Source of the DNA: Lachnospiraceae bacterium
GTDB taxonomy: Bacteria > Bacillota > Clostridia > Lachnospirales > Lachnospiraceae
Direction: 5' to 3'
Length of the DNA: 42,974 nt
Assembly: GCA_016291405.1 (NCBI GenBank)
Contig: JAEEXG010000017.1
Location: 1-42,974 of the forward strand
In this document: positions 40,101 to 42,974 of the stretch, in pieces
Position numbering within the stretch: the stretch's first letter is position 1
Layout: each line of letters begins with the position of its first letter
Program-made: the position numbers and the translations under genes
Notes under the pieces: model-generated
What the model saw: only the letters and a program-made list of their open reading frames with translations
Databases searched by the model: none
Told to the model about the DNA's origin: nothing

Positions 40101-42135
40101 TCTTTTCGGTTAATTTGTTTTCCTCAATATACTGAAGAACAAGTGCGGTAATACCGGCAGTGCTGGGTGAAGCCATTGATGTACCGCTCTTTACTCCGTA
40201 ACCGCCTTTATCGATGGTTGAGTAAATATTTCCGCCCGGTGCTGTGATTTCAGGCTTTAAGCTTAAATCTCCCGGAACACCCCATGAAGAGAAGTCACTC
40301 ATGAGATATCCTTCAGGAACATTAAAGTCTAATGCTAAACCTGGAATAATAGTAATCTTACCTGTGTAAGTGTTTGTTACTTCATCATACTCAGATGCTT
40401 CTGCAACTTCCAAAGCAGTTGATTTTCTGATACCTGCGCAAGGAATTTTGGTTGTTGAATTTGCAAGATTCATTCCCAAAGCACCTTCGGCGTTATTGTA
40501 TACAAACACACCGATTGCACCCTTCTTGGCCGCGATGTTGTGCTTATCAGAGAAGCTTGAAGATCCTCTGCTTACAAATACGATTTTTCCTTTTACATCA
40601 AGGCCTTCATAGTCTTCTTCAGTACCTATTCCCTGAATTAAAACGTAATCGTATTCGGTTTCTTGCTTATTCTTTGCCAAAGTTTCCATTGGTACATTTG
40701 TTCCGCTTGTACCGTCCTGGTAGAACACTCTGACACCATTTGCTTTTGCCTGATATCCTGTCAAGCTGGTGTTTACTGCACTTGCTACTGTAAATGCGTT
40801 TGTGTAAGATCCGGGAGAACCTACTGTATCAGCATTTACATCGGCAGTGAAGTTAAGGCCGTATGCAGAATTCTCAGAGAAGTTTGCTGCGTTACCGGCT
40901 GAAATACAAACTACTGTGCTTGTGCCCTGCAAACGAGCCATGATTTCGTTGATGTATTCTTCAGCTGCAGATTCACCTGCACTTGAAGAACCAAGGCTTA
41001 AGTTAATGGTATCCGCGCCAAGCAAGATGGCATCTTCAATAGCTGCCATGTAGTCATCGGGATATGCTCCGCCCTTCTGACCAAATACTTTCATAACGAA
41101 AAGCTGTGCATCGGGAGCTGTTCCCACAACGCCAAGGGCCTGAGTTCCAAGGCCTTCTTCAGTAGGAACATATTTGTTTGCAGTTGCTATACCTGCTACG
41201 TGTGTTCCGTGGTCGCCTTCGTCATCATTGTCATGAGTTACATCAAAACCTTCATCAACGTAGTTAAATCCGAAAGGAACCTTTGCGTTGTAGTAGGTAT
41301 TGTCCTGTGTTAAGTCAGGACGCATTGTTTTTGCATTCAATCTGTCTGCAACCGATGCGATTTCGTCTTTATTTAACAGATTATAATCTGCAATTGACTT
41401 ATTATTCTTTTCTGCAGTTTCGTTTAATCCCTTTAAAAATCCTTCCTCGGTAAATGAGGGATGATCCATATCAAGACCAGTATCGATAACCGCAATTCTC
41501 ATTCCTGCTCCTGTGTAACCGGAAGCCCAAGTTGAATAACTTCCGACCATTTCGCCTGAAGTCATTGTCTTAGGGTCGATTGCATCATCGGCAAGAGTTT
41601 CATATACGGGAACCACATAAACTGCGGATACCCCGTCTACATTTTCAATATCTTCCAAAGCACCGTATTCAACTTCAGCTGATACTGCGTTTGTAAGGAG
41701 GGTAAAGCTGTATCTTTTTTCGAGGGAGTCTCCGTCCAAAACTTCTTCCTCGATTTTTCCAATAACTTCATCCTGTGTTTCTGTAAGTTCATCTGAATAT
41801 GCCATTGCTTTTTTGTCTTCGGCAATATCCTCGGTTGAATATCCGGCTTCAACCACAGCCTCATCTTCGAATACGATGAATACTCTTACTACATCATCGT
41901 CTTCGTAAAGCGTTTCTTCTTCCGCTTCCTCTGTTTCAAGTACGATTTCGTTGGCAGAAATTTCTGTCTCATCAACCTTTTCAAAGATTGGTGCAGTAGG
42001 CTTTTCTACCGATTCGGTTTCACTCTTTGTTTCCAAATCAGCCGCATATGCTACGTTACCGGGAAAGATTGTGGTAACAGCCATTGCCAATGCAAGCATG
42101 AATGCAAAGAAGTGTTTTGATTTGTACCTTCTCAA
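37147..42135 (-). CDS. Secreted S8 subtilisin-like protease with an internal type I dockerin
   Basis: 1662-residue exported protease of the C5a-peptidase/lactocepin type. Signal peptide 1-31 (ending AYA); I9-like propeptide about 80-180 (VRVFIVFEDEAV to SAVYVVPVYE); S8 domain with Asp 218 (IAVIDTGLD), His 309 (DHGTHVAG) and Ser 653 (GTSMASP), and an inserted PA domain about 440-590. Next comes an Fn3_5-like domain about 736-918, interrupted by a complete dockerin at 810-865: two calcium loops, DVDGNGKVNQKD and DFNSNGLVDTDD, each with its helix. Further beta domains, a Big_2 domain about 1215-1297, and a propeller-like region about 1300-1600 ending in an acidic tail. There is no LPXTG or membrane anchor. 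The start is TTG (AAGGAG eight bases upstream). It lies between a propeptide-like gene and a cohesin-like gene. Confidence 0.9.
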   Translation of the reverse strand: MRRYKSKHFFAFMLALAMAVTTIFPGNVAYAADLETKSETESVEKPTAPIFEKVDETEISANEIVLETEEAEEETLYEDDDVVRVFIVFEDEAVVEAGYSTEDIAEDKKAMAYSDELTETQDEVIGKIEEEVLDGDSLEKRYSFTLLTNAVSAEVEYGALEDIENVDGVSAVYVVPVYETLADDAIDPKTMTSGEMVGSYSTWASGYTGAGMRIAVIDTGLDMDHPSFTEEGFLKGLNETAEKNNKSIADYNLLNKDEIASVADRLNAKTMRPDLTQDNTYYNAKVPFGFNYVDEGFDVTHDNDDEGDHGTHVAGIATANKYVPTEEGLGTQALGVVGTAPDAQLFVMKVFGQKGGAYPDDYMAAIEDAILLGADTINLSLGSSSAGESAAEEYINEIMARLQGTSTVVCISAGNAANFSENSAYGLNFTADVNADTVGSPGSYTNAFTVASAVNTSLTGYQAKANGVRVFYQDGTSGTNVPMETLAKNKQETEYDYVLIQGIGTEEDYEGLDVKGKIVFVSRGSSSFSDKHNIAAKKGAIGVFVYNNAEGALGMNLANSTTKIPCAGIRKSTALEVAEASEYDEVTNTYTGKITIIPGLALDFNVPEGYLMSDFSSWGVPGDLSLKPEITAPGGNIYSTIDKGGYGVKSGTSMASPSTAGITALVLQYIEENKLTEKTGLSARTLAQSLLMSTAMPLTQADGGYYSPRKQGSGLANAYAAINTPAYLTVGSEAGNDGKVKIELGDDPARKGNYSFSFTVNNMSNEKAYYTFDNAFLTESVVDGTFIANNSHKLSPNVTIKTDSEQFLYDVDGNGKVNQKDSLALLKMINNSASYPIVNNFEDAYDFNSNGLVDTDDVNTLMRAIASPRKASINLKEKVFVVKNKANVSVNVALTKEDKEYIESNFENGMFVEGFVILDGQIDLSIPVLAFYGDWSDSSMFDPFDAMEYFAGDDEQFSYNGISRTNFLTMKVASGKTYYYMPNSYENDEEYIADRNAFSSTGGDKLDAFTYTLIRNAANVTANVTDAETGELYFENVKGPQTATYYSDSLGAWQSTSASVKLGWAGTDAEGKALPDGTKVNVSVTAVPAYYNEERVATGKGINLTIPMTIDNTAPTAKVVEAVMPTLDVSGNTVDNGKLVISVEDNRYVAAVKLVTRDRQTVLESYSVNQTKLGDSTTIEIDPPKTVFYVTVIDYAGNMSEYRVNMSGIDDTDICDSIELSDTEISVLKGSSDILVASVGPLTLADDTVVWTSSDESIATVNEDGIVTGVEKGEAIITATTVAKNKDGESLTAECKVTVFTINTDLNAIVYDENSEVFFSTINTETLEFTKLSEAQPAPFWSAAVVGDYLYVSDETKDQGAANMYLVDPNTFESILIDGSDEERLWCTDMAYGYVTDVLYGTYAYFVPIYDTEGQPQGAMNLSKYTGGEYFAGITYVGSGLNTRYNAPYDRFYLIDRSGMLYRLDYLAGLGYIFNKLTDTGISTEGKWYYHSFYYDEETDYIFYSMYDGGEQSKLYAIKDRIDYEEMVEYFDVYKLGEFASKIWPVAGIYRWNASDRTLDGTNSIETTEGTLETPVSIDEVIRFEKNASRVPSLSDKPIKKLSEVNAEVAALAQAVLEAQANEEAANEEVTEETEETTEETTATTPDESVDGEGEESVSGNE

Positions 42136-42159
42136 AGCTTTTTCTCCTTCCTTTTTTGT

Positions 42160-42200
42160 AAAAAAATAAGTGCTTACAGTGAGAAATCACTGTAGCACTT
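42160..42200 (-). terminator. Terminator/attenuator between the small anchored protein and the protease gene
   Basis: Arms AAGTGCTTACAGTGA (42168-42182) and TCACTGTAGCACTT (42187-42200) pair almost fully around a four-base loop. On the minus strand a T run follows (42160-42166). It begins ten bases after the first gene's stop and ends 25 bases before the protease TTG, leaving no space for a separate promoter. The protease must therefore depend on read-through or on a promoter inside the first gene. Confidence 0.85.
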
Positions 42201-42209
42201 GTTTATTCA

Positions 42210-42830
42210 TCATTTCTTCTTTTTCAATAGCTTAAAAACCGCAACGCCCCCGACTATAAACGCCATTAAAGCGATTGGTAATAAAACGGATAATCCGCCT
42301 TTATCTCCAACCCCTTTGTCGGTAGTATCAGGCACAGTATCCATCACGGCTATTGTCTCCAAGTTCCCCAGTTCATTCTCATTTGTATTAACCGTAATAG
42401 ATTCGTCTACCGACTCACTGATATTTTCGGTTTCGCTACCCACTAAACCCTCAGCCTCGTTTTTTTTTAAGGCACCAACATCACCGGTAGTTTCGGCTTG
42501 TTCTTCAATTGTAACATCAGACACTTTATCACTCTTTTTGATAAAGTCGATATACGTTTCCTCAGTCTCAATCACTGCGGCATATCCCGTATCATCTACC
42601 CTTTTAATTTCAAAGTGAGCACCGGTCGGAAGGACTCCCAACAATTCCTCCGCCTGCATTTGTGCCGTCAGGCTGTCTTTGTAACCTTCATTGAATGTTA
42701 CGTAAAGACGTACCGTTTCACCCGATGGGACCTTTGTAGTCTCGGAATTGATTTCCTCCCTCACTTCGGCATCCTCTCTTTTGAAAAGATCCGCGGCAAG
42801 TAGCAAATCCGCCTTGCAAAATTTACCCAT
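42210..42830 (-). CDS. C-terminally membrane-anchored protein resembling a subtilase propeptide
   Basis: 206 residues, no recognised family. Residues about 38-112 (VRLYVTFNEGYKD; GAHFEIKRVDDTGYAAVIET; YIDFIKKSDKVSDVTIEEQ) follow the same order of strands and helices as the propeptide of the adjacent protease (VRVFIVFEDEAV; RYSFTLLTNAVSAEVEY; LEDIENVDGVSAVYVV). An acidic Ser/Thr/Asn linker about 113-172 follows, then one membrane helix (LSVLLPIALMAFIVGGVAVF) and LLKKKK. No signal peptide precedes it, and the promoter position rules out a longer N-terminus, so its topology is a puzzle: the positive tail suggests C-in, N-out. First gene of the protease operon. A role as inhibitor or folding helper is inferred. 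Confidence 0.6.
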   Translation of the reverse strand: MGKFCKADLLLAADLFKREDAEVREEINSETTKVPSGETVRLYVTFNEGYKDSLTAQMQAEELLGVLPTGAHFEIKRVDDTGYAAVIETEETYIDFIKKSDKVSDVTIEEQAETTGDVGALKKNEAEGLVGSETENISESVDESITVNTNENELGNLETIAVMDTVPDTTDKGVGDKGGLSVLLPIALMAFIVGGVAVFKLLKKKK

Positions 42831-42860
42831 TCGTACTTCTCTCCTCTATACGTGAAAATA

Positions 42861-42889
42861 ATTATACAATCACCGCGTTACCATGTCAA
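42861..42889 (-). promoter_or_regulatory. Consensus promoter of the protease operon
   Basis: Minus strand: TTGACA (42884-42889), 17 bases, TATAAT (42861-42866), exact consensus in both boxes. Transcription should begin near 42854, about 24 bases before the first ATG, with GGAG in between. Confidence 0.9.
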
Positions 42890-42974
42890 CGCTTTAATTT
42901 AGTAAATCGTTTTTCTATATTACTTTATTTTTAGGCTCTTTAAATACTGCTTGTGTTCATCGTTTACTCTGAAG

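Noticed and set aside
1-42974. CRISPR arrays, insertion sequences, prophage genes, tRNA or rRNA genes
   Set aside because: No regularly spaced repeats, transposase-like frames, or tRNA/rRNA-like sequences were recognised by reading; a dedicated tRNA search was not possible.

Overview
The window looks like a chromosomal segment from a low-to-moderate-GC Firmicute of the Clostridia, most likely a plant-polysaccharide-degrading member of the Lachnospiraceae (inference). The basis is AGGAGG-type ribosome binding sites, TTGACA/TATAAT promoters with 17-base spacers, a T-box thrS leader, CUT1 sugar importers without their own ATPase, and acidic 'VSENDISGND'-style linkers on exported proteins. No rRNA, tRNA, IS element, phage gene or CRISPR array was seen. 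Nearly all genes lie on the minus strand; the three plus-strand genes are two AraC regulators and one glycosyltransferase.

Layout. 1-6.2 kb: argC, a large surface-anchored CE15-type esterase, and a GH4 alpha-galacturonidase-like enzyme divergent from an AraC regulator. 7.2-12.5 kb: a sugar import operon (lipoprotein binding protein, two permeases, cytoplasmic (alpha/alpha)6 glycosidase). 12.8-18.2 kb: a GH43 enzyme whose start lies inside the end of a membrane GGDEF gene, then uxuB-uxuA for uronate catabolism, divergent from a second AraC regulator. 19.2-20.6 kb: a Y-family DNA polymerase and a small partner. 20.7-27.4 kb: a second import operon (LplB/LplC/LplA-like) with a GH35 beta-galactosidase, controlled by an adjacent LacI regulator; matching operators lie at both promoters. 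27.6-31.9 kb: T-box-controlled thrS followed by a discoidin-domain protein and a MATE transporter. 32.0-36.4 kb: a glycosyltransferase, a hybrid histidine kinase and nagA. 36.5-42.9 kb: an exported-protease operon.

Most of the window is one theme: bring pectin- and xylan-type oligosaccharides into the cell and finish them there. GH4, GH35, GH43 and the (alpha/alpha)6 glycosidase all lack signal peptides, while the CE15-type protein works at the surface. UxuB and UxuA carry fructuronate to 2-keto-3-deoxygluconate. Uronate isomerase, KDG kinase/aldolase and the ABC ATPase are not in the window.

The most unusual locus is the last one. From a near-perfect promoter it encodes a small C-terminally anchored protein resembling a subtilase propeptide, then an intrinsic terminator/attenuator, then a 1662-residue S8 protease with a complete type I dockerin inserted inside an Fn3-like domain, then a secreted cohesin-like protein. 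It reads as a self-contained protease-docking module. Other points worth checking are two probable leaderless genes, a CE15 nucleophile motif lacking its usual arginine, and a translationally overlapping diguanylate cyclase/glycosidase pair.
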